64,000 bases of DNA from a virus, in the IMG/VR virus record IMGVR_UViG_3300008111_000018, positions 57,903 to 121,902 of that record; one strand, 5' to 3'. The position numbers were made by a program, and so were the translations under genes. Shown piece after piece: positions 1 to 8,723 of the stretch; position 1 is the first letter of the stretch, and every line of letters starts with the position of its first letter. The notes below the pieces were generated by a model. The model saw nothing but the letters and a program-made list of their open reading frames with translations. It was not told the DNA's origin and did not search any database.

Positions 1-1
1 T

Positions 2-379
2 TCAATTACTTCAATTCGTATTACTAATGCGGGAGCTGGATATACTGTTGCACCCACAATCACGATAGGTAATCCAATTTTAACATCTTCCGGAAACTTT
101 GTTTTAAACGAAGTTGTTGTTGGTTCATCAAGCAGCACAACTGCAAGAGTGAAATCGTGGAACTCAATTACTAGAGTTCTTCAAGTATCTCAGATTACTG
201 GTAAATTTGTAGTTGGAGAAAATATAGTTGGGGCCGCATCCAGCGCATCATACTACTTAAAAACCGTTGATGATTATGTCAGAATTGCAGATGATGGTTA
301 CGCTGCAAATAATGAAATTGAAGATGAAGCAGATCAAATAATAGATTTTAGCGAAGTAAATCCATTTGGTATGCCATAA
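2..379 (+). CDS. 14: Neck protein gp14, C-terminal part (partial)
   Basis: An open frame enters from the left edge and stops at 379, so only the last 125 residues are visible. They contain a glycine/threonine-rich beta-type stretch and an acidic tail with EADQIIDFSEVNPFG, which I associate with the C-terminus of T4-type neck protein gp14. The next genes are gp15, gp16 and gp17, the order expected after gp13-gp14, which supports the call. gp14 would join the head to the tail at the portal vertex. The assignment rests on position and the C-terminal tail; another virion protein is possible. Confidence 0.55.
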   Translation, partial: SITSIRITNAGAGYTVAPTITIGNPILTSSGNFVLNEVVVGSSSSTTARVKSWNSITRVLQVSQITGKFVVGENIVGAASSASYYLKTVDDYVRIADDGYAANNEIEDEADQIIDFSEVNPFGMP

Positions 380-426
380 ATAGTCTTCAATAGAATTGTT
401 AAATAGTAATACAATAAATTAGTGTC

Positions 427-1428
427 ATGTTTGAATACTTTTACCACGAAATATTAAGAAGAACTGTTGTTTCTTTTGGTTCTTTATTTAATAATATAGA
501 AATCAGGCATACAAATAATTCGGATCAAGTAGTCAGTATAATTAAAGTTCCTCTGGCATATGGCCCAACCCAAAAGTTTCTAGCAAGATTAAATCAATCG
601 CCAAATTTAAATAAACCGGTTCAAATTACATTACCCAGAATGTCTTTTGAATTTACTGGCCTGACATACGATTCAAGTAGAAAATCAACAACAACTCAAT
701 ATTTTACAGAGAAGTCTACACAGGATGGTAGTGAAATTAAAAAGGGATATTTACCAGTTCCATATAATATGCAATTTGAATTGAGTATTATGTCAAAACT
801 TAATGATGATGCTCTTCAAATTGTAGAACAAATTCTACCATACTTTCAACCAGCATATACTATGACAGTTAATTTGGTTGATACTATTAATGAAAAGAGG
901 GATATTCCAGTAGTTCTTGAGAATATCACAATGCAAGATGATTATGAGGGAGATTTTAATACAAGAAGAGTTTTAATTTATACTCTAAGATTCACCGCAA
1001 AAACTTATCTCTTCGGACCACTTTCTTCTGCAACCAGGGATATTATCAAAAAATCTTCGGTTGGATATGTTGCTGGAGGATATACAACAACTCCATCTAG
1101 AGATGTGGTGTATTCTGCCGAACCTAGAGCGATCAAAAATTATACTGGAATTGTTCTAACAAACATAACCAACGATATTGGAGTTGAGGACCTTGTTATT
1201 GAAGTAAATAATGCATCTACAATTACCGTCGATACTTATATCGATCTTGAGGGTGAGGAGTTATACATTAAGTCTAAGTCCGGTAACACAATAACTGTTG
1301 AAAGGGGTAAGGATAATACAACCATAACTTCTCACTTGGCAGGTGCTCCAGTAAAATCAATTACTGCCGCAGATGATGATCTAATAGAGCAAGGTGATGA
1401 TTTTGGATTTAGTGGTAGTATAGCATGA
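427..1428 (+). CDS. 15: Tail completion / sheath terminator protein gp15
   Basis: The 333-residue product resembles T4 gp15, which caps the top of the tail and joins it to the head. Landmarks shared with T4 gp15 are the start MFEYFYHEILRR, the segment SFGSLFNNIEI and the central IVEQILPYFQPAYT. It is longer than T4 gp15 (about 270 residues). The extra C-terminal part (from about residue 230) is rich in Thr/Val/Asp and may be a separate beta domain. The gene overlaps gp16 by four bases (ATGA), indicating translational coupling. The ATG at 427 gives the family N-terminus. Confidence 0.88.
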   Translation: MFEYFYHEILRRTVVSFGSLFNNIEIRHTNNSDQVVSIIKVPLAYGPTQKFLARLNQSPNLNKPVQITLPRMSFEFTGLTYDSSRKSTTTQYFTEKSTQDGSEIKKGYLPVPYNMQFELSIMSKLNDDALQIVEQILPYFQPAYTMTVNLVDTINEKRDIPVVLENITMQDDYEGDFNTRRVLIYTLRFTAKTYLFGPLSSATRDIIKKSSVGYVAGGYTTTPSRDVVYSAEPRAIKNYTGIVLTNITNDIGVEDLVIEVNNASTITVDTYIDLEGEELYIKSKSGNTITVERGKDNTTITSHLAGAPVKSITAADDDLIEQGDDFGFSGSIA

Positions 1429-1859
1429 AAATGACAAAAAAATTCGATAAGTTAAATGATGCTTTTAATGTAGATGGGGAAATAGTTCCTATCGACAATA
1501 AATCCGAAATTGAAAAATTTGAGAAGATATCCTCAGCAATGGATGATGTTAAAAAAGATTATGAATATACAAGAGGAAATCTTTATTCTATTATAGAAAA
1601 AGGTCAAGAGGCAATTAACGGAATTTTAGAATTGGCTCAAGAAAGTGAAATGCCAAGAGCTTATGAGGTTGCCGGACAACTGATTAAGAATGTCGCGGAT
1701 GCTACGGATAAGTTAATGGATCTTCAAAAGAAACTCAAAGATATTGAAGAAGAAAAGGTTGGTAAAGGACCCACTACAGTTAACAACGCTCTTTTTGTTG
1801 GATCTACTGCCGAGTTAGCAAAACTTTTAAAGCAGCAAACTCAAAATGAAGACATTTAA
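1425..1859 (+). CDS. 16: Small terminase subunit gp16
   Basis: This 144-residue, mostly helical charged protein sits directly upstream of the packaging ATPase region. It has the phrases DYEYTRGNLYSIIEKGQEA and GPTTVNNALFVGSTAELAKLL, typical of gp16 of T4-type cyanophages. gp16 forms rings that recognise the concatemeric DNA and stimulate gp17. The start overlaps the gp15 stop, and its own end overlaps the small gene that follows. The call rests on family phrases and position between gp15 and gp17. Confidence 0.85.
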   Translation: MKMTKKFDKLNDAFNVDGEIVPIDNKSEIEKFEKISSAMDDVKKDYEYTRGNLYSIIEKGQEAINGILELAQESEMPRAYEVAGQLIKNVADATDKLMDLQKKLKDIEEEKVGKGPTTVNNALFVGSTAELAKLLKQQTQNEDI

Positions 1860-2001
1860 ACAGTTTCAAGAAGACTGGAGCGATAAATATAAAAAGAGTA
1901 TTGATTGCTCTAGTCCAAAAGGATTTTCTCAACGTGCTCACTGTGCGGCGAGAAAGAAAAGAGCAAAAGGTGAGGAGACTAAATCAAAACCAGTTGAATG
2001 A
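1846..2001 (+). CDS. Small basic protein with CTS-like N-terminus
   Basis: A 51-residue ORF overlaps the end of gp16 and shares an ATGA with the next gene (1998). It starts MKTFKQFQED, resembling the capsid-targeting peptide of T4 internal proteins (MKTYQEFIAE), although the residue two before Glu is Phe rather than Ile/Leu. The rest is Lys/Arg-rich with two cysteines (DCSSPKGFSQRAHCAARKKR), a motif style that recurs in the following large protein. Tight overlaps on both sides favour a real gene. Function unknown; it could be a small head-internal protein. Confidence 0.6.
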   Translation: MKTFKQFQEDWSDKYKKSIDCSSPKGFSQRAHCAARKKRAKGEETKSKPVE

Positions 2002-3845
2002 AATATCCAAAATTTTCCCACAAAACGCCACATTTAAAGGCAAAACAACATCAGTTAGATCCTAATCTTGATCTTAAACAGTTAGTGCATCACGCTGCTG
2101 TTCAATATGTTGATCGTGATGCTGATGGTGATGTCGATGTTTTCGACAATCCCAAAAAGAGAATGCCAGATGAAAATCCAAAAGATATTAATGTTGGCGC
2201 TTGGTCAAGGAAATTGATTGCTAAGCAAAAAGGAGAAATTGAACATAGCAAAAAAAGAATTGCATATGAAGATACTGTAAAAGAAGAGGGTCTTCGCGAT
2301 TGGTTTGGTAAATCAAAATCAAAGGATGGTAAATCTGGTTGGGTAAATGTAGTTACAGGTGGAACATGTGCAAGTGATGAACAGGGAGAAGGAGTTCCAA
2401 AATGTGTGTCTTCTTCTAAAAGAGCAAGCATGACTCCTGCAGAAAGACGTTCCGCATCAAGAAGAAAAAAGGTAGCAGATTCTGGTCAACAAGAGAAATC
2501 AGGTGCTGCAAAACCAACTTATGTTTCTACAGATTCACCTAGAAAGAAAATCAAAGAAGAAATGGATATACAAGAAGCAAAAGATAAAAAAGGTAAAGGT
2601 AGCGGAACTAAAGATGCTTGCTACCATAAAGTAAAGTCTAGATATAGTGTTTGGCCAAGTGCGTATGCATCAGGTGCTTTGGTTAAATGCCGTAAGGTTG
2701 GTGCTGACAACTGGGGAACTAAATCAGAAAGTACGGATGCTTTAAATTATGAGTGGGATGGACCAATTAGAGAAAATCCAGGAAGATATTGTCCTAAATG
2801 CGAAAAAGTTGAGTCTAGAGATGAGTGTAAATACGGACAAAAATACTGGGATATGTTTTCATTACCTTCAGAAGTGGTTTCTGGAAAAAAAGACTATAAT
2901 ATAACTATGCCTACTATACCCGAATCAAAAGATGAAGAATATTCAATGGTTCGCGGCGAACTTCAAACTATCGAAAATGCCGTAAAAAGATTGCGAGCAA
3001 AAGTTGGAAAAGGTGAAGGTAATTTAGAGGCATGGGTTCAGTCAAAAATCACTAAAGCAGCAGACTATATTGATACTGCAGCAGACTATCTTGATGGCGG
3101 AGAAAGTGAAGTTGATGAGGCGTGTTGGTCCGGATATAAGCAAGTTGGAATGAAGAAAAAGGGCAAAAAAACAGTTCCAAATTGTGTGCCAGAACAAACA
3201 ATAGAAGACTTAAACGGAAATACTTTTGCGGAAGTAGTTGACGTAATCAAACCAGAACCAATCAAAGGTTTTAAATCTCAAATGAGCGAAGCAACAAGAC
3301 TGCAAGCACAGACTGGAAATGTCATCGCGGTAACTCTTTCATGGAGAGGAAAATATTATTCTCTCAAGATGTTCTTCCCACAAGTAAAGACACCTTCCAG
3401 AAAAGAAATCAACGATGAGATTCAAAAAGTTTATCCAGGTTCAATAGTCGTATACCATTCGGTTTCTGAAATTCAACCAGGACAACCACTTATTCAAACT
3501 TTTAGTTCCCAGGGCGGCAGTTCCGCAAAGTTAGGTTCAAATAAGAATTATGTAAAGACAATGGGAGAAGAAGTTGAAATTGGTGAAGATTGGCAATCAG
3601 TCAACCGTAAAGATAAAACTGATGGATTAAGTTCAGCGGCAGTTAAAGCATATCGTAGAGAGAACCCCGGTTCAAAACTTCAAACTGCAGTAACTGAAAA
3701 AAATCCAGAAGGAAAAAGAGCGAAACGTCGTGCTTCATTTTGTCGTCGAATGAAAGGAATGAAATCAAAACTAACTTCTGCAGAAACTGCAAGAGATCCA
3801 GATAGCAATATTAATAAAGCACTTCGCCGTTGGAATTGTAACTAA
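1998..3845 (+). CDS. Large cysteine-motif protein between gp16 and gp17
   Basis: This 615-residue hydrophilic protein contains several short modules with paired cysteines and many lysines: GWVNVVTGGTCASDEQGEG around residue 115, KDACYHKVKSRYSVWPSAYA around 205, WSGYKQVGMKKKGKKTVPNC around 375, and a C-terminal module with RRASFCRRMKGMKSKLTSAE ending in RRWNCN. These resemble the DUF5872-type modules seen in large phages, which I state as recognition only. It starts inside the preceding gene (ATGA). A role in the packaging machine or inside the head is possible because of position and charge, but no function can be assigned. Confidence 0.75.
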   Translation: MKYPKFSHKTPHLKAKQHQLDPNLDLKQLVHHAAVQYVDRDADGDVDVFDNPKKRMPDENPKDINVGAWSRKLIAKQKGEIEHSKKRIAYEDTVKEEGLRDWFGKSKSKDGKSGWVNVVTGGTCASDEQGEGVPKCVSSSKRASMTPAERRSASRRKKVADSGQQEKSGAAKPTYVSTDSPRKKIKEEMDIQEAKDKKGKGSGTKDACYHKVKSRYSVWPSAYASGALVKCRKVGADNWGTKSESTDALNYEWDGPIRENPGRYCPKCEKVESRDECKYGQKYWDMFSLPSEVVSGKKDYNITMPTIPESKDEEYSMVRGELQTIENAVKRLRAKVGKGEGNLEAWVQSKITKAADYIDTAADYLDGGESEVDEACWSGYKQVGMKKKGKKTVPNCVPEQTIEDLNGNTFAEVVDVIKPEPIKGFKSQMSEATRLQAQTGNVIAVTLSWRGKYYSLKMFFPQVKTPSRKEINDEIQKVYPGSIVVYHSVSEIQPGQPLIQTFSSQGGSSAKLGSNKNYVKTMGEEVEIGEDWQSVNRKDKTDGLSSAAVKAYRRENPGSKLQTAVTEKNPEGKRAKRRASFCRRMKGMKSKLTSAETARDPDSNINKALRRWNCN

Positions 3846-3861
3846 TAAGTAGGTTTTTATT

Positions 3862-5508
3862 ATGTCTGATGTTTATCTTGGCAATCCACTTTTAAAAAAA
3901 GCAAATACCCCAATTGAGTTTACTCAAGAACAAATTCTTGAGTTTATGAGATGTAAGGATGATCCCGTTTACTTTGCAAATAATTATGTAAAGATTGTAA
4001 CTCTGGATCATGGTCTTCAAACATTTAAACCATATCATTTCCAAGAAAAGTTAATCAATAACTTTCACAATCATAGATTCAATATATGCAAGATGCCTCG
4101 CCAGACGGGCAAATCTACAACTGTAGTATCATTTTTACTACATTATGCAGTATTTAATGATAATGTTAATATTGGTATTCTTGCAAACAAAGCAGCAACG
4201 GCACGGGAACTATTAGATAGATTACAAACCGCTTATGAAAATCTACCAAAATGGATGCAGCAAGGAATTATATCTTGGAACAAAGGTTCTTTGGAATTGG
4301 AAAATGGAAGTAAAATCTTGGCTGCTTCTACTTCTGCTTCTGCAGTTCGTGGTATGTCATTCAATATCCTATTTTTGGACGAATTTGCTTTCGTTCCAAA
4401 TCATATCGCAGACTCATTCTTTGCGTCAGTTTATCCAACAATTACTTCAGGTAAACAAACTAAAGTTATAATTGTTTCTACTCCACATGGTATGAATCAT
4501 TTTTACCGAATGTGGCATGATGCGGAAAAGGGTAAGAACGAATATGTCTTTACAGACGTTCATTGGAGTGAAGTTCCCGGAAGAGATGAGGAATGGAAAA
4601 AGCAAACAATTGCAAACACATCAGAACAACAGTTTAAGGTTGAGTTTGAATGCGAATTCTTAGGTTCTGTCGATACTCTAATTGCACCATCTAAACTTAG
4701 AACCCTTGTTTACGATGCCCCCAAGACCCGTAGTGCTGGTCTAGATGTTTATGTAGACCCAGAGGAGAATCATGATTATCTCATTACTGTAGACGTTGCT
4801 AGAGGTGTTGGAAATGATTACTCTGCGTTTACCATTATTGATATTACACAATTCCCCCACAAAGTAGTTGCAAAATATAGAAATAATGAAATTAAACCTA
4901 TGCTTTTCCCCAGTATAATTCACGAAGCGGCGACAGCATATAATAATGCATATATTTTATGTGAGGTAAATGACGTTGGAGATCAGGTAGCAAGCATTCT
5001 TCAATATGACTTAGAATACAATAATCTTCTCATGTGTTCTATGAGAGGTAGAGCAGGTCAAATTGTTGGTCAAGGATTTTCTGGAAAGAAAACTCAACTT
5101 GGAGTTAAAATGTCCAAAACTGTAAAAAAAGTTGGATGTCTAAACCTAAAGACAATGATTGAGGAGAGTAAACTTTTTCTTAACGACTATGAAATAATTT
5201 CGGAGTTGACAACATTTATCCAGAAGCACAACTCTTTCGAGGCTGAAGAAGGATGTAACGATGACTTGGCAATGTGCTTAGTAATTTATGCTTGGTTAGT
5301 AGCTCAAGATTATTTTAAAGAACTTACAGACCAAGATGTAAGAAAGAGACTATATGAGGAGCAAAAAAATCAGATAGAGCAGGATATGTCACCATTTGGT
5401 TTTATTAATGACGGACTAGATGAAACAAGTTTTACAGACAGTGATGGTGATAGATGGTATGTGGATGAATATGGCGATCGTGCGTATATGTGGGAATATC
5501 TATCATAA
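3862..5508 (+). CDS. 17: Terminase large subunit gp17
   Basis: A 548-residue packaging motor ATPase/nuclease. Visible motifs are Walker A PRQTGKST at about residues 79-86, Walker B ILFLDEFAF near residue 170, and a C-terminal RNase H-like nuclease beginning VDVARGVGNDYSAF near residue 312. gp17 cuts concatemers and pumps DNA through the portal. Length is slightly under T4 gp17 (610). The start follows TAATAAGTAGGTTTTTATT with no strong Shine-Dalgarno. The stop codon overlaps the start of the next gene (TAATG). Confidence 0.97.
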   Translation: MSDVYLGNPLLKKANTPIEFTQEQILEFMRCKDDPVYFANNYVKIVTLDHGLQTFKPYHFQEKLINNFHNHRFNICKMPRQTGKSTTVVSFLLHYAVFNDNVNIGILANKAATARELLDRLQTAYENLPKWMQQGIISWNKGSLELENGSKILAASTSASAVRGMSFNILFLDEFAFVPNHIADSFFASVYPTITSGKQTKVIIVSTPHGMNHFYRMWHDAEKGKNEYVFTDVHWSEVPGRDEEWKKQTIANTSEQQFKVEFECEFLGSVDTLIAPSKLRTLVYDAPKTRSAGLDVYVDPEENHDYLITVDVARGVGNDYSAFTIIDITQFPHKVVAKYRNNEIKPMLFPSIIHEAATAYNNAYILCEVNDVGDQVASILQYDLEYNNLLMCSMRGRAGQIVGQGFSGKKTQLGVKMSKTVKKVGCLNLKTMIEESKLFLNDYEIISELTTFIQKHNSFEAEEGCNDDLAMCLVIYAWLVAQDYFKELTDQDVRKRLYEEQKNQIEQDMSPFGFINDGLDETSFTDSDGDRWYVDEYGDRAYMWEYLS

Positions 5509-5738
5509 TGGAACTAGATAAGCAGATAAGATTAGGTCATCTTTTACTAACAGATAGAAAATGTAGAGTTTGTGGCGAAATTAAAAATTTAATTGGAGAA
5601 TTTTATAGAACTCGTAAAGATAGGGGCCCAGTTGCATCCTCATATTCGTATGAATGCAAAGAATGTACCATAAAAAGAATATCTGAAGGTAGAAAATCGA
5701 TAAAGAATTCATCTGAGTTTGATTATCCTGACTGGTGA
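5508..5738 (+). CDS. Small zinc-finger-like protein
   Basis: A 76-residue protein starting at the TAATG junction with gp17. It has two CxxC pairs, CRVCGE at about residue 18 and CKECTI at about residue 53, suggesting one zinc-binding fold. Small CxxC/CxxC proteins are often HNH-like or DNA-binding in phages, but no HNH histidines are visible. Coupled translation with gp17 suggests co-expression. Function unknown. Confidence 0.75.
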   Translation: MELDKQIRLGHLLLTDRKCRVCGEIKNLIGEFYRTRKDRGPVASSYSYECKECTIKRISEGRKSIKNSSEFDYPDW

Positions 5739-5780
5739 TTGCTATTCACGTCGTGTTTCCTCCCACGTAAAGTAAGTTTT

Positions 5781-5789
5781 TAATAAATA
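5781..5789 (+). promoter_or_regulatory. Late promoter box before gp18
   Basis: TAATAAATA lies 33 bases upstream of the sheath gene ATG in a 100-base spacer. It is close to the T4 late promoter TATAAATA recognised by gp55, which this phage encodes. Confidence 0.6.
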
Positions 5790-5821
5790 ATTTTTAGTTA
5801 ACTGAGATTACGGAGAAAAAC

Positions 5822-8023
5822 ATGGCGACTCCTCAATTATCTCCCGGCGTACTTGTAAGGGAGGTTGATCTAACTGTAGGAAGAGCTGATAATGTATTAG
5901 ATAATATCGGAGCAATTGCTGGTCCTTTTGCAATTGGTCCAGTTGAAGAAGCAATTGATATTACAACAGAGAATGAATTAATTCAAACCTTTGGAAAACC
6001 AATTTCAACCGATGCCCAATATGAATATTGGATGAGTGCATCATCATTCCTTTCATATGGTGGTGTTCTTAAGGTAGCAAGAGTGGATGGTGCAAACCTA
6101 GTAAATGCGAATGCAATCCGCAACGTTGCTGGAGTTTCTACTGCAGGTGAGCCAACACTAAAAATCAAAAACTTTGATGATTATGAGGCAAACTATGCAG
6201 ATGATATTGCAAACTACATCTTTGCTGCAAAAAATCCAGGACGTTGGGCAAATAATTTAAAAGTTTGTGTTATTGACGACAAAGCAGACCAAATTATTAA
6301 AGTAGGTTCTGATTTTGCTGGACAAGTTTCTGTTGGTATGGGTGTTACCACAACTCTTACTGATGTACCATCAGCTGGTGTTGGAACGACATCCCTTTTC
6401 AATGGATATTTGAAGGGTATTATTACTGGAGTAGGAACTGATACTGTTGACGTAAAAATCACTTCTCTGGTTTCTACAAATGGCACAAATACCCAAATAA
6501 CTTACGCTCCAAATTCCCGCCTGAGATCTTTTAGACCATCAACTGGTGGAGGAAACCTAACAGTAAATCTGATTACTAGTGCTGGAGTTGCTACAACTTC
6601 TACAACTATTAACACTGGAACTGCACCAATAAAAGATTGGTACAACGAGCAAACCTTATCATTGTCAAATACTGCGATTTATTGGAGTTCAATTGCACCA
6701 AAACCAGGCACATCACAATATGCCACAAATAGAAATGGTAAGAGTGATGAAATTCACATCGTAATTGTTGATGATACTGGAACTGTTACTGGAATCCAAG
6801 GAAACTTGGTAGAAAAGCATGTCGGTCTTTCAAAAGCATCTGATGCAGTATCTGCAGTCAGTGCTCCACAGAAAATTTGGTGGAAAGAGTATCTTGCAAC
6901 ATTCTCGAATTATGTTTATGTTGGAGACAACCCATCTGATGAGTTAAATGTAAATGAGACTGTTGTAGCAACAGGATTCTCTACAGCATTTACCGAATTC
7001 ACAAATGCTGAGGGTCTCTGGAATAAACCCTCACAAGGCATAACTTTTAGTGCATTGGGAAATGTTACTTATAACTTAACCGGTGGTTCTGATTATGGTG
7101 ACAATGGAACAGGAATGCAAGCAACCCTAGGTGATTTATTTACTACTTACAATTTGTTCTCAAATAGAGACGAAATTCAAGTTGATTACTTGATTATGGG
7201 TCCTGGAATGCCTAATAAGTTTGAATCTCAAGCAAAAGCAAACCACCTCATCTCAATTGCAAACTCCAGAAAGGATTGTGTTACAGTAATTTCACCACAT
7301 CGTGCTGATGTTGTTGACATTACAAATACAGACACTCAGACAGATAATATTCTTGAGTTCTTCTCACCACTTTCCTCTTCATCTTATGCAGTATTTGATT
7401 CTGGATATAAGTACACCTTTGATAGATTCAACAATAAGTTCAGATATATTCCCTGCAATGCAGACGTTGCTGGATTGATGGTTAGAACTAGTATTGTTGC
7501 CTATCCTTGGTTCTCACCTGCAGGTCAACAACGTGGAATCCTCAATAATGCAATTAAGTTGGCATATAATCCAAATAAAGCGCAGAGAGACCAACTATAC
7601 CCACAAAGAATTAACTCCATTATTAATCAACCTGGGCTTGGTATTCTGCTTTTTGGAGATAGGACTGCTTTAGGATATGCATCTGCTTTTGATAGGATCA
7701 ATGTTCGTCGTCTGTTCCTGACAATCGAACAATCACTCCAAAGAAGTGCAGAGGCTCAACTATTTGAACTAAACGACGAAATTACTAGAGCCAATTTTAG
7801 AAACATTGTCGATCCTTATCTTCGCGATGTTCAGGCAAAGAGAGGTCTTTATGGATTCTTGGTTGTCTGTGATACTTCCAACAATACTCCTGATGTTATT
7901 GATAACAATGAATTCCGAGCAGACATTTACTTGAAACCTGCAAAATCAATTAACTATGTAACACTTACTTTCGTTGCCACAAGAACTGGAGTAAGTTTTG
8001 AAGAAGTTGCTGGTACTATTTGA
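5822..8023 (+). CDS. 18: Tail sheath protein gp18
   Basis: A 733-residue contractile sheath subunit. The N-terminus MATPQLSPGVLVREVDLT is the typical sheath start. The C-terminal third has the conserved core that contacts neighbouring subunits, with LFGDRTALGYASAFDRINVR and IEQSLQRSAEAQLFELND. The middle (residues about 100-400) is variable and beta-rich, the protruding domains. It is preceded by GGAGAAAAAC as ribosome site and a late box. Tail tube gp19 follows. Confidence 0.96.
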   Translation: MATPQLSPGVLVREVDLTVGRADNVLDNIGAIAGPFAIGPVEEAIDITTENELIQTFGKPISTDAQYEYWMSASSFLSYGGVLKVARVDGANLVNANAIRNVAGVSTAGEPTLKIKNFDDYEANYADDIANYIFAAKNPGRWANNLKVCVIDDKADQIIKVGSDFAGQVSVGMGVTTTLTDVPSAGVGTTSLFNGYLKGIITGVGTDTVDVKITSLVSTNGTNTQITYAPNSRLRSFRPSTGGGNLTVNLITSAGVATTSTTINTGTAPIKDWYNEQTLSLSNTAIYWSSIAPKPGTSQYATNRNGKSDEIHIVIVDDTGTVTGIQGNLVEKHVGLSKASDAVSAVSAPQKIWWKEYLATFSNYVYVGDNPSDELNVNETVVATGFSTAFTEFTNAEGLWNKPSQGITFSALGNVTYNLTGGSDYGDNGTGMQATLGDLFTTYNLFSNRDEIQVDYLIMGPGMPNKFESQAKANHLISIANSRKDCVTVISPHRADVVDITNTDTQTDNILEFFSPLSSSSYAVFDSGYKYTFDRFNNKFRYIPCNADVAGLMVRTSIVAYPWFSPAGQQRGILNNAIKLAYNPNKAQRDQLYPQRINSIINQPGLGILLFGDRTALGYASAFDRINVRRLFLTIEQSLQRSAEAQLFELNDEITRANFRNIVDPYLRDVQAKRGLYGFLVVCDTSNNTPDVIDNNEFRADIYLKPAKSINYVTLTFVATRTGVSFEEVAGTI

Positions 8024-8057
8024 TTTAAATAAAACAAAAATTAGGGGGGAACTAAAA

Positions 8058-8672
8058 ATGGCAAACACTATTCAGGACTTCAAATCAGCACTCAAAGGCG
8101 GTGGCGCTAGGCCCAATCTATTCGAGGTAACTATTCCAACTCCACCATCCAATATAACTTTAGGTGATAATTTCAAATTACTCTGTAAGGCTGCTGCACT
8201 TCCGGCATCAAATGTTGGTTCCATTGACGTACCTTTTAGAGGAAGAATCTTTAAGGTTGCAGGTGACAGAACATTCGATGTTTGGACTGTCACAATTATA
8301 AATGATGAAGATTTTCTAATTCGTGAGGCTATGGAAAAGTGGATGCAAACTATAGCACAGTATGGTGATGCTAGTGGTTTTTCAAACCCAGCAAACTACA
8401 TGTGTGATGCATACGTACAACAGTTTAAGAGATCTAAGAGCACCGCCGGTAAAAACAGCCCTACTGGCGGCGGCCTTTCTCATGCTGCAACTTACAAATT
8501 CTTTGATATTTTTCCAACAAGTGTTTCTGCAATTGATCTTTCTTATGATAGTTCTGATACAATTGAAGAGTTTACTGTTGACTTCCAAGTTCAGTACTGG
8601 GCTCCTGTTTCCGCACAGGACAGTGCAGAAGACAAAAATAAAGATAAGGAAGATTCAAAAAAACAAAAGTAA
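8058..8672 (+). CDS. 19: Tail tube protein gp19
   Basis: A 204-residue tube subunit. I use the ATG at 8058 because it follows a strong AGGGGGGAAC ribosome site and gives MANTIQDFKSALKGGGARPN, the family N-terminus; an upstream in-frame start would overlap gp18. Inner motifs include RPNLFEVTIP and VPFRGRIFKVAGDR. Compared with T4 gp19 (163 residues) it has an extended Lys/Asp-rich C-terminus. It polymerises into the tube inside the sheath. Confidence 0.93.
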   Translation: MANTIQDFKSALKGGGARPNLFEVTIPTPPSNITLGDNFKLLCKAAALPASNVGSIDVPFRGRIFKVAGDRTFDVWTVTIINDEDFLIREAMEKWMQTIAQYGDASGFSNPANYMCDAYVQQFKRSKSTAGKNSPTGGGLSHAATYKFFDIFPTSVSAIDLSYDSSDTIEEFTVDFQVQYWAPVSAQDSAEDKNKDKEDSKKQK

Positions 8673-8684
8673 TAAAATGAGGAA

Positions 8685-8693
8685 TAATAAATA
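8685..8693 (+). promoter_or_regulatory. Late promoter box before gp20
   Basis: TAATAAATA ends 30 bases before the portal gene ATG and matches the boxes before gp18 and the gene at 12263. Recognition by gp55-RNA polymerase is inferred. Confidence 0.55.
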
Positions 8694-8723
8694 GTCTAAA
8701 GATTAAAAGTAATCAAATAAATT

